Shown: piece after piece, positions 7,430 to 15,915 of the stretch
How positions within the stretch are numbered: position 1 is the first letter of the stretch
Layout: each line of letters starts with the position of its first letter
Assembly (NCBI RefSeq): GCF_002938425.1
Contig: NZ_POQU01000011.1
Span: 1 to 64,000 of the forward strand
From: Blastococcus atacamensis
GTDB lineage: Bacteria; Actinomycetota; Actinomycetes; Mycobacteriales; Geodermatophilaceae
Length of the DNA: 64,000 nucleotides
Direction of reading: 5' to 3'
Program-made: the position numbers and the translations under genes
Notes under the pieces: generated by a model
The model's input: the letters and a program-made list of their open reading frames with translations, nothing else
Database searches by the model: none
What the model was told of the DNA's origin: nothing

Positions 7430-10367
7430 GGCCGCCACGCGCGACGATGCGATCGCCGCCGCGCGGGAGCAGTTCGGTCCCCACGCGCGCGTCGTCGGGG
7501 TCCGCCGCGTGCGCTCGGGTGGTGTGCTCGGGTTCTTCGCGACCGAGCGCTACATCGCCGAGGTCGCCGACCAGTTCGTCCGCCCCGGTGTGCCGACGCC
7601 CTCGACCGGCCCGGCCCCGGCCGCCGCCGTCAGCTCCTTCGAGTCGCCGCTGGCCGCCGCCTCCCCGGCCCGGGCGCGCGCCACCGCCCCGGCCCGCAAC
7701 GGTGCCGCGGCGTGGGCCGCCGAGGCGGCCCGCTCCGGTGACGCCGACCGCGGTCCGGCCACCGGATCGCGGCCCGCCACGGGATCCCGTCCGGCCACCG
7801 GCTCCCGGCCGGCCACGCCCGCGGCGGCCGACTCCGAGCGGCTGGACGAGCTCGCCGGCCTGCTCGGCGGCCTGCCCGCGGCCACCCCGCGGACCGCCAC
7901 GCCCGCGCCGTCGTCGAGCCCGAAGCCGTCGTCCGCGCCGTCGCTCCCGGCCGCGTCGTCGTTCTCGGCCGCGTCGTCCTCCTCGTCGACGACGTCGTCC
8001 TCGTCCTCGCCCTTTTTCGCAGCCGCTCCGGCCCCCCGGACGCCGGCCACCACCGCTGCCCCGGCCGACGACGTCCCCGTCGCGGGCGGCGCTCCCCGGG
8101 CGACCTTCCCGCGGGCCGGCTCGACCAAGGCCGCCCGCACCGCGATGGCGCCCCGCGAGGAGAGCGCGCCCGTTCCCACCGCGCCTTCCGCGTTCGCCGC
8201 GGCCCTCGAGTCCTCGGGCGCCCCGTCGCCGTTCACCGCCGCGCTGGCCCGCATGGTGGCCGGCGACCGGGACGTGCGGCAGGCCGTCGCCCAGGCCCTG
8301 GAGGAGCCGGGGATCCCGGCCGTCGAGGAGCCCGAGCTCGTCCCGGCGGAGCCGCCCCGCTCCGTCGCCGAGCCGCCCGTCCGCCGCGAGAAGCAGCTGG
8401 TCGAGATGCCGGAGACCCCGGCGCGTCGACCGTCCCTGGCCGCGGCCATCCGTTCAGCAGATCCATCGATGCGGTCCCAGGCCGTGCACCAGGAGGAGAA
8501 CACCGTGGGAGAACAGGTCGTCACGGCGCCCTCCACCAGCGCGTCGGCACGGGCCGTCCCTCCGTGGGCGGACGAGGCCCCGGCCCCGGCGGCGTCCACC
8601 CGCCAGGAGGAGATCGCCGAGGCGCTGCGGGTGGCGCTGGCCCAGGGCCACTCCGACGAGGCGCTCGCCGGGATCCTGCGCAAGATGCTCGCCGGGGACT
8701 CGCCGCAGGAGGCCCTCGCCGAGCCGGTCGTCGCCGAGCCGGTCGTCGCCGAGCCGGTCGTCCCGGAGCCCGTCGTCGAGCCGCTCAGCGCGATCGAGAC
8801 CCCCACGTCCGTCGTGATCGAGACCGCCGCACCTGCGACCGTCGCCGCCGCAGGCACCACCACCTCATCGCTCTTCGGCCCGGTGGTTCCCGAGCCCGCG
8901 CCCGCCTGGGACGCCGTCACCTCGAGCCACTCGCTGTTCGCACCCCCCGCGCCGGCCACCGTCAGCACCGGCCTGGGCTGGGACGTCCCCGCGCCGGTCG
9001 TCACGGGCACCCCGCTCTGGGGCGAGCCGGTCGGAGAGGCCGCGCCGCCGGCCGCCCGCACCGAGTCCCCGATCTGGGCCGACGTCGTCCACTCCACTCC
9101 CACCCCGGTGGTGGCGGTCCAGGCGGCCGCCGAGCCGACGAGCGCCGACCTCTTCGGGACCACTACTCCCACGGCCGTCGTGCTGCCGGCCGAGCCCGCC
9201 GTCGTGGCCGAGGCCCCTGCCGCGGAAGCGGCCCTCCCCGTCGTCGAGGAGCAGGCCGCGGTGGAGGTCTCCGTCGCGGAGGAGTCCGTCGTCACCGCTC
9301 AGGTCACCGCCCCCGAGCTGGACGAGGTCGCCCCGACGCTGGCCCGGACCGCGAGCGACCCCGCCCCGATGACGATGGCGCTGGACGCCACGACCGTCAT
9401 GCCGCGCATCTCGATGCTGCCGTCGCGCTCCGGCTCCCGTGGCCGCGGACTGCCCCCCGTGCCGCCGTCGTCCCGTCCCGCCGTCCCCCCGTCGCGGTCG
9501 GCGCGCACCGAGAAGCCGGCCGACGCCGAGGACACGGCGCCCGAGCCGCGCGTGGCGCGGGCACCCCGCGCCCTGGCGACGGTCACCCGACTGCCGGTCG
9601 CGCCGCTGATGGCGGGCCCGGACGTGCCCGACATGCCCGAGCTGGACGACAGCGACGACCTCGACGTGGCCGAGACCCGCACCGCGGCGCGGCCCGGCGG
9701 CGAGATCGTGTCCCGGCTGACTGCCCTCGGCCTGCCCGAGCGGCTGCTCGACGACGCGTTCGCCGAGGCCCTCGCCACCGACGGCACGTACGCCGCGCTG
9801 ACCCGCACCCTCGCCGGGATCCTCCCCGAGGTTCCCGCGATCCCCTCCGGCGCCGGTGAGGTGCTGTTCGTCGTGGGCCCCGGCCTGGAGACCCTCCGCG
9901 CCGCGCAGTCACTGGCCGCGACGCTCCGGCTGGACCCCGACCGGGTGCAGTGGGCGACCCGCGGCGACCTCGCCGGCCTGGCTCCCGGCGCCAGCCGCGT
10001 GACCACCGTCGACGGGGCGATCGAGCGCCGTGCGGAGACCGCCCAGAGCGGCGCGCTGACCATCGTCGCCGTCGACGCCCCGCTGCGCGGTGACGCGTAC
10101 TGGATGACGCAGATGCTCTCCGTCTGGTCGCCGGCGGCGGTGTGGGCGGTCGTCGAGGCCACCCGCAAGCCCGAGGACGTCGAGGCGTGGCTCGACGGGC
10201 TGGTCCGGGTCGACGCGCTCGCCGTGCAGGACACCGACCTCAGTGCCGACCCGGCCGCGGTCCTCCGTCGTCTCACCGTGCCGGTGGCCCTGCTCGACGG
10301 CGTCCGGGCGACCCCGCACCGCTGGGCCTCGCTGCTCTGCGAGCGCCTGGAGAACCCGCAGGCATGA
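7410..10367 (+). CDS. FlhF-like protein with long disordered linker and degenerate GTPase domain
   Basis: It has 985 residues and sits where flhF normally follows flhA. Residues 1-50 match an FlhF-type N-terminus (SVEAATRDDAIAAAREQFGP, then ARVVGVRRVRSGGVLGFFA). Residues ~60-720 are Ala/Pro/Ser/Glu-rich linker with tandem repeats (GSRPAT x3; AEPVV x3-4). The last ~180 residues resemble an SRP-GTPase NG fold, but the P-loop position reads VVGPGLETLRAAQSLAATL with no GKT. The DTAGR-like switch is replaced by VAVDAPLRGD. If real, it would not bind or hydrolyse GTP normally. The GTG start overlaps flhA, so coupling is likely. The homology call is inferred from position, the N-terminus and the fold-like pattern. 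Confidence 0.75.
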   Translation: MPLRSVEAATRDDAIAAAREQFGPHARVVGVRRVRSGGVLGFFATERYIAEVADQFVRPGVPTPSTGPAPAAAVSSFESPLAAASPARARATAPARNGAAAWAAEAARSGDADRGPATGSRPATGSRPATGSRPATPAAADSERLDELAGLLGGLPAATPRTATPAPSSSPKPSSAPSLPAASSFSAASSSSSTTSSSSSPFFAAAPAPRTPATTAAPADDVPVAGGAPRATFPRAGSTKAARTAMAPREESAPVPTAPSAFAAALESSGAPSPFTAALARMVAGDRDVRQAVAQALEEPGIPAVEEPELVPAEPPRSVAEPPVRREKQLVEMPETPARRPSLAAAIRSADPSMRSQAVHQEENTVGEQVVTAPSTSASARAVPPWADEAPAPAASTRQEEIAEALRVALAQGHSDEALAGILRKMLAGDSPQEALAEPVVAEPVVAEPVVPEPVVEPLSAIETPTSVVIETAAPATVAAAGTTTSSLFGPVVPEPAPAWDAVTSSHSLFAPPAPATVSTGLGWDVPAPVVTGTPLWGEPVGEAAPPAARTESPIWADVVHSTPTPVVAVQAAAEPTSADLFGTTTPTAVVLPAEPAVVAEAPAAEAALPVVEEQAAVEVSVAEESVVTAQVTAPELDEVAPTLARTASDPAPMTMALDATTVMPRISMLPSRSGSRGRGLPPVPPSSRPAVPPSRSARTEKPADAEDTAPEPRVARAPRALATVTRLPVAPLMAGPDVPDMPELDDSDDLDVAETRTAARPGGEIVSRLTALGLPERLLDDAFAEALATDGTYAALTRTLAGILPEVPAIPSGAGEVLFVVGPGLETLRAAQSLAATLRLDPDRVQWATRGDLAGLAPGASRVTTVDGAIERRAETAQSGALTIVAVDAPLRGDAYWMTQMLSVWSPAAVWAVVEATRKPEDVEAWLDGLVRVDALAVQDTDLSADPAAVLRRLTVPVALLDGVRATPHRWASLLCERLENPQA
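7752..7817 (+). repeat. In-frame 18-bp repeats encoding GSRPAT
   Basis: Three consecutive GSRPAT units lie in the linker of the FlhF-like protein, each with different synonymous codons. They sit in a low-complexity, presumably disordered, part. Confidence 0.8.
8718..8777 (+). repeat. In-frame 15-bp repeats encoding AEPVV
   Basis: GCCGAGCCGGTCGTC occurs three times exactly (8718-8762). A diverged fourth unit, PEPVV, runs to 8777. The exact copies suggest recent slippage expansion within the linker of the FlhF-like protein. Confidence 0.9.
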
Positions 10368-10624
10368 GCCCGCTGCGCTGGGACGTCCTCCTCGTCGGGT
10401 TCGTACTGGCTCTGCCGGTGCTGGCCCTCGGGCTGCGCGGGGACTTCACTCCCGAGGAGGCGGTGGGCAGGCTGCCGTGGTGCCTGCTCGCCGGGTGGGC
10501 CGCGGTCGCGCTGGTGCGTGCCGTGATGGCGCCCCCGAAGCCGGAGCCTGCGCCGAAGCGCCGTCCGGCACCCCGACCGGCCGCCACCCACGACGACGCC
10601 GACGAGGAGTCGGCCGCCGCCTGA
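10364..10624 (+). CDS. Small two-helix membrane protein, end of flagellar operon
   Basis: It has 86 residues and starts by ATGA overlap with the FlhF-like gene, so it is probably co-translated. Two hydrophobic segments (~residues 6-24, WDVLLVGFVLALPVLALGL; ~39-54, LPWCLLAGWAAVALVRAVM) are followed by a Lys/Arg/Pro-rich stretch and an acidic tail. I do not recognise the family. The position suggests a flagellar accessory or membrane-anchoring role, but this is inference only. Confidence 0.7.
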   Translation: MSPLRWDVLLVGFVLALPVLALGLRGDFTPEEAVGRLPWCLLAGWAAVALVRAVMAPPKPEPAPKRRPAPRPAATHDDADEESAAA

Positions 10625-10974
10625 TCGCGCTCTGCGGGTCCTCCTCGCGCTGCGGAAGTCCTGCAGGCCCCGGCGCGCACGAGCAACGCCCCCGGAGCGG
10701 GCGTCCACCGCCCCCGCGCTCGTCCACCGGGTCGCACCGCGCCTCGCGCACCGCCCGTCGCGCACCCGACGGTCGGCACGTGGACGAGCTCCGATCGACT
10801 TTCCGCTCCTCCTCCGCCGCGCGGCCGTGGCCGAGGACTGGACCGATGACGAGCCGGCGCCCGGGGTCCGCGCGAGCGGAGCCGGCGCACCGGGTGATCG
10901 CTCCGGGGGTGCTCCTCCCGCCGTCGCGCCCCGCCGGACGCGTCCAGCGCGAGGTGCACCCCCGGAGCGGGCCG
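10625..10974. other. 350-bp convergent intergenic region without a gene
   Basis: It lies between the end of the flagellar operon (+) and the end of phoH (-). The only clear structure is the inverted repeat annotated separately near the phoH side. I see no plausible coding frame with a ribosome site. Confidence 0.6.
10900..10968. terminator. Inverted repeat between converging operons
   Basis: GCTCCGGGGGTGC at 10900-10912 is exactly complementary to GCACCCCCGGAGC at 10956-10968, a 13-bp perfect stem with a 43-nt loop. It lies just beyond the stop of phoH and could end transcription from either side. Confidence 0.5.
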
Positions 10975-12270
10975 TCAGAGCGGCAGGTCCTCCAGCATCT
11001 CGGTGACCAGGGCCGCGATCGGCGAGCGCTCCGACCGGGTGAGGGTCGTGTGCGCGAACAGCACGTGACCCTTGAGCTTCTCGATGACGGCGGTGATGCC
11101 GTCGTGCCGGCCGACGCGCAGGTTGTCGCGCTGGGCGACGTCGTGGGTGAGGACGACCCGCGAGTTCGTGCCGAGCCGGGACAGCACCGTGAGCAGCACC
11201 CCCCGCTCGAGCGACTGCGCCTCGTCGACGATCACGAACGAGTCGTGCAGCGACCGGCCGCGGATGTGGGTCAGGGGCAGCACCTCGATGAGGTCGCGGG
11301 CCGCGATCTCGTCGAGCACCTCCTTCGACACCAGCGCCCCGAGGGTGTCGTACACCGCCTGCGCCCAGGGCGACATCTTCTCGCCCTCGCCGCCGGGCAG
11401 GTATCCGAGCTCCTGGCCGCCGACGGCGTACAGCGGGCGGAAGATGACCACCTTCTTGTGCGCCCGGCGCTCCATGACCGACTCCAGGCCCGCGCACAGG
11501 GCCAGCGCCGACTTGCCCGTGCCGGCGCGGCCACCCAGCGACACGATCCCGATCTCCGGGTCGAGCAGCAGGTCCAGCGCGATCCGCTGCTCGGCGGACC
11601 GGCCGTGGACGCCGAACGCCTCGCGGTCCCCGCGTACGAGCCGCACGTGCTTGTCCGCCGTCACCCGGCCGAGAGCCGAGCCCCGCGAGGAGAGGAGCAC
11701 CAGCCCGGTGTGCGTGGGCAGCTCCGCGGCCGCCGGCAGGAACGCCTCCCCGCTCTCGTACAGCGCGTCGAGCTCGGTGTCGTCGATCGAGATCTCGGCC
11801 ATGCCGGTCCACCCGGCGTCGACGACGTCGTGCGCCCGGTACTCGTCGGTGTCCAGACCGACCGCCGCCGCCTTGACCCGCAGCGGGACGTCCTTGGTGA
11901 TCAGGCAGACCTCGCGACCCTCGGCGCGCAGGTTCAGGGCGACCACCATGATCCGCGAGTCGTTGGTGTCGTTGCGGAAGCCGGCAGGGAGCACCGACGG
12001 GTCGCTGTGGTTCAGCTCGACGTGCAGGGTGCCACCGTCCTCACCGATGGGGACCGGGGCGTCCAGCCGGCCGTGCGTGACCCGCAGGTCGTCGAGCATG
12101 CGCAGCGTCTGCCGAGCGAACCAGCCGAGCTCGGGGTGGTGGCGCTTGTCCTCCAGCTCCCCGATGACCACCAGGGGCAGGACCACGTCGGCGTCCCCGA
12201 AGCGCAGCAGCGCGCGGGGATCGGACAGCAGGACCGAGGTGTCGAGGACGAACGTGCGGCGAGTGGTCAC
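10975..12270 (-). CDS. PIN-PhoH fusion protein (PhoH2-type RNase/helicase ATPase)
   Basis: It has 431 residues. The N-terminal PIN nuclease domain (~1-140) has acidic residues at FVLDTSVLL (D10) and [10 protein letters not shown] (E38). The C-terminal PhoH ATPase has Walker [14 protein letters not shown] (~246-255) and Walker [12 protein letters not shown] (~346). PIN-PhoH proteins of actinobacteria are described as ATP-dependent, sequence-specific RNA helicase/RNases. In mycobacteria the gene is often paired with a small upstream antitoxin-like frame. None is evident here, where the upstream 308 bp looks non-coding. The GTG start has GGGAG 7 nt upstream. Confidence 0.93.
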   Translation of the reverse strand: MTTRRTFVLDTSVLLSDPRALLRFGDADVVLPLVVIGELEDKRHHPELGWFARQTLRMLDDLRVTHGRLDAPVPIGEDGGTLHVELNHSDPSVLPAGFRNDTNDSRIMVVALNLRAEGREVCLITKDVPLRVKAAAVGLDTDEYRAHDVVDAGWTGMAEISIDDTELDALYESGEAFLPAAAELPTHTGLVLLSSRGSALGRVTADKHVRLVRGDREAFGVHGRSAEQRIALDLLLDPEIGIVSLGGRAGTGKSALALCAGLESVMERRAHKKVVIFRPLYAVGGQELGYLPGGEGEKMSPWAQAVYDTLGALVSKEVLDEIAARDLIEVLPLTHIRGRSLHDSFVIVDEAQSLERGVLLTVLSRLGTNSRVVLTHDVAQRDNLRVGRHDGITAVIEKLKGHVLFAHTTLTRSERSPIAALVTEMLEDLPL

Positions 12271-12578
12271 GGATCGACTCCCGTGGGGCGCACGGCACGC
12301 CCCGAATCGTTGGTGGCCGGGCCCCGGCTCGGAGGCCGGGTACCGGCCCCCTGGTCGACGAACTCGTCAGAACCAACCGGGCCTCCCGTGGAGGACGAGG
12401 ACACCTCGCCTTCCACGTCGGACGGTAGGCCCGCCCGCCGACAACAGCGCCCCCACCGACCAGGTCGGAACCTGGAGTTCACTCATCGGGGTAACCGCCG
12501 TCACACCTGCCCCAGCTGATGCGACGGCCTCCTCAGCTGGCTCGCGGCGGAAACGCCGACGGCGTCAGGACGCGCCGG
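12271..12578. other. 308-bp gap upstream of phoH
   Basis: It contains the phoH ribosome site and presumably its promoter. There are short GC-rich inverted repeats (e.g. GGGGCG at 12285-12290 facing CGCCCC at 12298-12303). I found no convincing small antitoxin gene, riboswitch or tRNA. Confidence 0.5.
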
Positions 12579-12941
12579 TCACCACCGGTCGTCGTCGTAG
12601 GGGTCCTCCCGACGGCGGAGTGCGGGGCGCTCCACGGTGTCGGTGCGCATGCCCGGCGGGAACGTCGGCTCCTCGTAGGGGTCGCCGTCGTCCTCGGGCC
12701 AGGGGAATTCCTCCGGCTCCTCCCGCCCGCGCCGCGACGGCGGTCTCCGCTCGACGTCCGGCATCCGGGACCGGCGCCTGGGCCGCAGCGCGATCAGCGC
12801 CCACACCGCCGGGACGATCAGCACCGGCCACTGCACGGCCGGGTCGCCGAACCGGAGCATGCCGAGCACGAGCAGCACCGTCAGCCAGCCCGCGGACCAC
12901 AGCCCGAGGAACCTGGCCTGAGCAGGCGACCGGCGGGACAC
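12579..12941 (-). CDS. Small membrane protein with acidic/basic tail
   Basis: It has 120 residues. Two hydrophobic segments are near the N-terminus (FLGLWSAGWLTVLLVLGML and WPVLIVPAVWALIALRP). The C-terminal tail is highly charged, with acidic clusters such as PEEFPWPEDDGDPYEEP and the end DPYDDDRW. It starts 3 nt after the DUF885-like gene ends, so it is probably co-transcribed with it. I do not recognise the family. Confidence 0.65.
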   Translation of the reverse strand: MSRRSPAQARFLGLWSAGWLTVLLVLGMLRFGDPAVQWPVLIVPAVWALIALRPRRRSRMPDVERRPPSRRGREEPEEFPWPEDDGDPYEEPTFPPGMRTDTVERPALRRREDPYDDDRW

Positions 12942-12944
12942 GGC

Positions 12945-14162
12945 TCAGGCGGCCCGGAGCTCGGCGGAGATCCGGCGGGGGGTCAACGGCTCGTCCAGCA
13001 GGCGGAGGAACCGGTCGGCGACCGGCTGCTCGGCGGGCCGCGCGTCGAGCCAGCGCGACAGCAGCGCGAAGCCCTCCACGTAGGTCGAGGTGTAGGCCCG
13101 CCACAGCGGGTCGGTGAGGAAACGGATCTGCTGGCGGGCGCGCTCGGGGCTGACCAGGGACCAGCGCTGCAGGAAGGCGCTGACCTCGTCGGCGTCGGCG
13201 CCCCGGTCGTGCAGCAGCACCGCCGCGTCCTGCCGGACCCGGTTCAGCGGCCCGGCCGCCGCCGCGATCCGTTCGGCGAGGAAACCGTCGAAGCGCAGGC
13301 CCAGGTCGCCCAGGATCTCGGCGGCCCACGGTCCCCAGCCCTCTCCGATGGCCGCCTGCACCCCGAGGTCGGCCAGCCCCTCGGCCATCAAACACTCGGG
13401 GGTGTTGACCAGGAAGACCGTGTGCTCCAGCCGGCCCGTGCGCTCCACCAGCCCGCGCTCCTTGCGGCAGTGCTCGGTGTGGTGGCCCGGATAGGACTCG
13501 TGCGCCACCAGGTGCGGCAGCTGGGAGAGCCGGTGCGGCAGATCGGCGTTGATCGCCACCCGGGAGCGGTAACCACCCTCGTAGTAGTTGAAGCCCGACC
13601 ACGGCTTGTCGGTGACCACCTCGTACCGGACGGTCTCCACCTCGGGCAGCCCGTACCGGCCCCGCACCCGGTCGCGCAGGGCGCTGGACAGCGCGTGCAC
13701 CGCGGTCTCCAGCCGGGCCGGCGGGCACTCCTCGCGACGGCGGTGCGCCGCGTACCGCTCGGCGAGCGTGCCGTCCCCCGGCAGCAGGGCGTCCAGCTCC
13801 GCGTGCGCCGCCGCGTACGCCGCCTCGTCGCCGAGCTCGACGTCGACCTCGAAGTAGCGGTACACCTCCTCGACGAAGCCGACCGGCTCGCCGTTCATCT
13901 TCCGGGCGCTGCACTCCAGACCGGTCAGCTGCCCGCGCAGGAAGTCGGCCCGGTCCTCCGGGAGCCCGGCGGCGTCCAGCTCGGCCAGCAGCTCCCGCGC
14001 CCGGTCCCGCAGCTGCTGCGGCGTCGGCGCCGCCTCGTCCAGGACCTGGGCCCGGATGCGCGGGTCGCCGGTGTAGGCGTCGACGAAGCCGGGCTCCAGC
14101 CGGTCGAAGCGCAGCCCCAGCAGCACGTACTCGAGGGCGATGTCGAGGGCTCCGGCGGTCAT
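12945..14162 (-). CDS. DUF885-like HExxH-type metallopeptidase
   Basis: It has 405 residues. The zinc-site motif HLVAHESYPGHHTEH (HExxxHH arrangement of DUF885 proteins) lies in the middle. It is followed ~30 residues on by LMAEGLADLG, whose Glu is a candidate third ligand. The DUF885 family is related to thermolysin-like/M3-type helical peptidases, and most members are uncharacterised. There is no signal peptide, so it is probably cytoplasmic. It sits between uppS and a small membrane protein on the same strand. Confidence 0.8.
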   Translation of the reverse strand: MTAGALDIALEYVLLGLRFDRLEPGFVDAYTGDPRIRAQVLDEAAPTPQQLRDRARELLAELDAAGLPEDRADFLRGQLTGLECSARKMNGEPVGFVEEVYRYFEVDVELGDEAAYAAAHAELDALLPGDGTLAERYAAHRRREECPPARLETAVHALSSALRDRVRGRYGLPEVETVRYEVVTDKPWSGFNYYEGGYRSRVAINADLPHRLSQLPHLVAHESYPGHHTEHCRKERGLVERTGRLEHTVFLVNTPECLMAEGLADLGVQAAIGEGWGPWAAEILGDLGLRFDGFLAERIAAAAGPLNRVRQDAAVLLHDRGADADEVSAFLQRWSLVSPERARQQIRFLTDPLWRAYTSTYVEGFALLSRWLDARPAEQPVADRFLRLLDEPLTPRRISAELRAA

Positions 14163-14184
14163 GGACGCAGTTTTGCAGCCGCCG

Positions 14185-14964
14185 CTACCCGCCGAAGCGG
14201 CGGTGCCGGGCGGAGTAGTCGCGCAGCGCGCGCAGGAAGTCGACCCGGCGGAAGTCCGGCCAGTAGACGTCGGTGAAGTGGAACTCGGTGTTGGCCGTCT
14301 GCCACAGCAGGAAGCCCGACAGCCGCTGCTCGCCGCTGGTGCGGATCACCAGGTCGGGATCGGGCTGACCGCGCGTGTAGAGGTGCTCGGCGATGTGCTC
14401 GACCTCCAGCGCCTGCACCAGCTCCTCCAGCGAGGTGCCCCGCTGGGCGTGCTCGGCCAGCAGCGAGCGGACGGCGTCGGCGATCTCCTGACGACCCCCG
14501 TAGCCGACGGCCAGGTTCACCGTCGCCCCGGTGCGGTCGCAGGTGTCCCGCTCGGCCTGCTCCAGCACGGCGACGGTCCGGGGTGGCAGCACCTCGGGCG
14601 CGCCCATGGAGCGCACCCGCCAGCGACGTCCCGGCCCGGACAGGTCGACGGCGACGTCCTCGATGATGCCCAGCAGCGCCTCGACCTCGGACTCGGGACG
14701 ACGCAGGTTGTCGGTGGACAGCATGAACAGGGTGACCACCTGGACCCCGGCGTCGTCGCACCAGCCGAGCAGGTCCACGATCTTGTCCGCGCCCCGGCGG
14801 TGCCCGTGCGCGACGTCGTCCAGCCCGATCGACCGGGCCCAGCGGCGGTTGCCGTCCATGATCACGCCGACGTGCCGGGGAACCTGCGCATCCACCAGCG
14901 CTCGTGCCAGGCGGCGCTCGTACACCTGGATCAGCGCGTCCCGCACCCGCTGACGCACCCCCAC
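14185..14964 (-). CDS. uppS: Short-chain (Z)-isoprenyl diphosphate synthase (UppS family)
   Basis: Cis-prenyltransferase of 259 residues that condenses isopentenyl diphosphate with an allylic primer for polyprenyl-phosphate (cell wall lipid carrier) synthesis. Motifs are GVIMDGNRRWARSIG (catalytic Asp), TLFMLSTDNLRRP, VNLAVGYGGRQEI and DLVIRTSGEQRLSGFLLWQ. The sequence and neighbours (trhA, mca, greA) resemble the mycobacterial Rv1086 region, whose enzyme makes short C15 Z,E-farnesyl diphosphate. C15 specificity here is an inference. I chose the GTG at 14964 because it lies 7 nt after TAGGGT (14977-14972). The upstream GTG at 14973 overlaps that hexamer. Confidence 0.92.
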   Translation of the reverse strand: MGVRQRVRDALIQVYERRLARALVDAQVPRHVGVIMDGNRRWARSIGLDDVAHGHRRGADKIVDLLGWCDDAGVQVVTLFMLSTDNLRRPESEVEALLGIIEDVAVDLSGPGRRWRVRSMGAPEVLPPRTVAVLEQAERDTCDRTGATVNLAVGYGGRQEIADAVRSLLAEHAQRGTSLEELVQALEVEHIAEHLYTRGQPDPDLVIRTSGEQRLSGFLLWQTANTEFHFTDVYWPDFRRVDFLRALRDYSARHRRFGG

Positions 14965-14971
14965 GCGGGCC

Positions 14972-14977
14972 ACCCTA
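14972..14977 (-). promoter_or_regulatory. -10 hexamer TAGGGT for uppS
   Basis: TAGGGT is followed by 7 nt and then GTG at 14964. This spacing predicts a transcript that starts at or next to the start codon (leaderless). Confidence 0.55.
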
Positions 14978-15084
14978 GTGACAGGAGCTCCTCCTGGCTC
15001 TTCACTCGCGGCCTCCCGGCGAGCCTCGGGGCAGCGACGCGCAGCTCACAGCGACGCCGGGATGACGTCGTACCTACGCCTCCG

Positions 15085-15090
15085 TAACCT
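15085..15090 (+). promoter_or_regulatory. -10 hexamer TAACCT for trhA
   Basis: TAACCT is followed by CGCACC and then ATG at 15097. No ribosome site is present, consistent with a leaderless mRNA. Confidence 0.55.
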
Positions 15091-15096
15091 CGCACC

Positions 15097-15909
15097 ATGA
15101 GCGTCTCTCCCCACGATCGCGACGCAGTCCGGGTGGAGGCGGACGGCTCGGAGCTCGAGGCACCACCTCAGGAAGCCATCGCCACCGTCGTCTCCGAGGG
15201 CGAGCAGGTCGAGCGCGCCTGGGACGCCGCGGACTTCGCCGACTCCGACTGGACCCACCCCGACACGCGCCCCCGGGCACGCGGCTGGATCCACCTCTTC
15301 TCGTTCTTCGGCGCGATCGTCGCCGGCGCCGTGCTCATCCCGCTCGCCTCCGTCCAGGGGGCGCGGGCCGGCTGGTCGGTCGCCGTCTACTGCGTGACGA
15401 TCTGCGGCCTGTTCGGCATCAGCGCGCTCTACCACCGCCGCCGCTGGTCACCCCGCGGCTGGAAGATCATGAAGCGGCTCGACCACTCGATGATCTTCCT
15501 GTTTATCGCCGGGACCTACACGCCCTTCGCCCTGCTCGCCGTCGACCAGCCCACCGGCTACTGGGTGCTCGCCTTCGTCTGGGCCGGCGCGCTCGCCGGC
15601 GTCGTGTTGAAGATGAGCTGGCCGACCGCGCCGCGCTGGGTCGGGGTGCCGCTCTACATCGGCCTGGGCTGGGTCGCCGTGTTCGTGCTGACCGACATCC
15701 TGCACATCGCCGGGGTCACCTCGATGGTGCTGCTCGCCGTCGGCGGCGTGCTCTACACCCTCGGCGGCATCGCCTACGCCATCAAGAAGCCCGACCCCTG
15801 GCCCGACACCTTCGGCTACCACGAGGTCTTCCACGCGATGACCGTCGTCGCGGCGATCTGCCACTACATCGCCGTCTACTTCGCGGTGTTCAACAGCCCG
15901 TTCGTGTGA
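15097..15909 (+). CDS. trhA: Hemolysin III / TrhA family membrane protein
   Basis: PAQR-superfamily seven-helix membrane protein of 270 residues. An acidic N-terminal ~55 residues precede the first helix. Characteristic motifs are [31 protein letters not shown] and [21 protein letters not shown] (the conserved metal-site His/Ser/Asp set). Homologues are called hemolysin III, but bacterial members are linked to membrane energetics/homeostasis, so a toxin role should not be assumed. It is divergent from uppS, as in mycobacteria. Confidence 0.92.
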   Translation: MSVSPHDRDAVRVEADGSELEAPPQEAIATVVSEGEQVERAWDAADFADSDWTHPDTRPRARGWIHLFSFFGAIVAGAVLIPLASVQGARAGWSVAVYCVTICGLFGISALYHRRRWSPRGWKIMKRLDHSMIFLFIAGTYTPFALLAVDQPTGYWVLAFVWAGALAGVVLKMSWPTAPRWVGVPLYIGLGWVAVFVLTDILHIAGVTSMVLLAVGGVLYTLGGIAYAIKKPDPWPDTFGYHEVFHAMTVVAAICHYIAVYFAVFNSPFV

Positions 15910-15915
15910 GCGAGG

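Noticed and set aside
6715-8817. 700-codon + strand frame overlapping flhA and the FlhF-like gene
   Set aside because: It is a third-frame shadow of two well-supported genes, is Arg/Pro-rich as expected for GC-rich out-of-frame reading, and has no recognisable domain.
9299-11812. 837-codon - strand frame spanning the FlhF-like 3' end, the intergenic region and phoH
   Set aside because: It crosses two oppositely directed, well-supported genes in another frame, with composition typical of a shadow.
12271-12578. Riboswitch or antitoxin upstream of phoH
   Set aside because: No class-specific conserved core and no small frame with a ribosome site could be identified by eye.
15097-15909. Hemolysin toxin as a virulence factor
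   Set aside because: The hemolysin III name is historical. The PAQR/TrhA fold and conserved actinobacterial synteny argue for a housekeeping membrane role.
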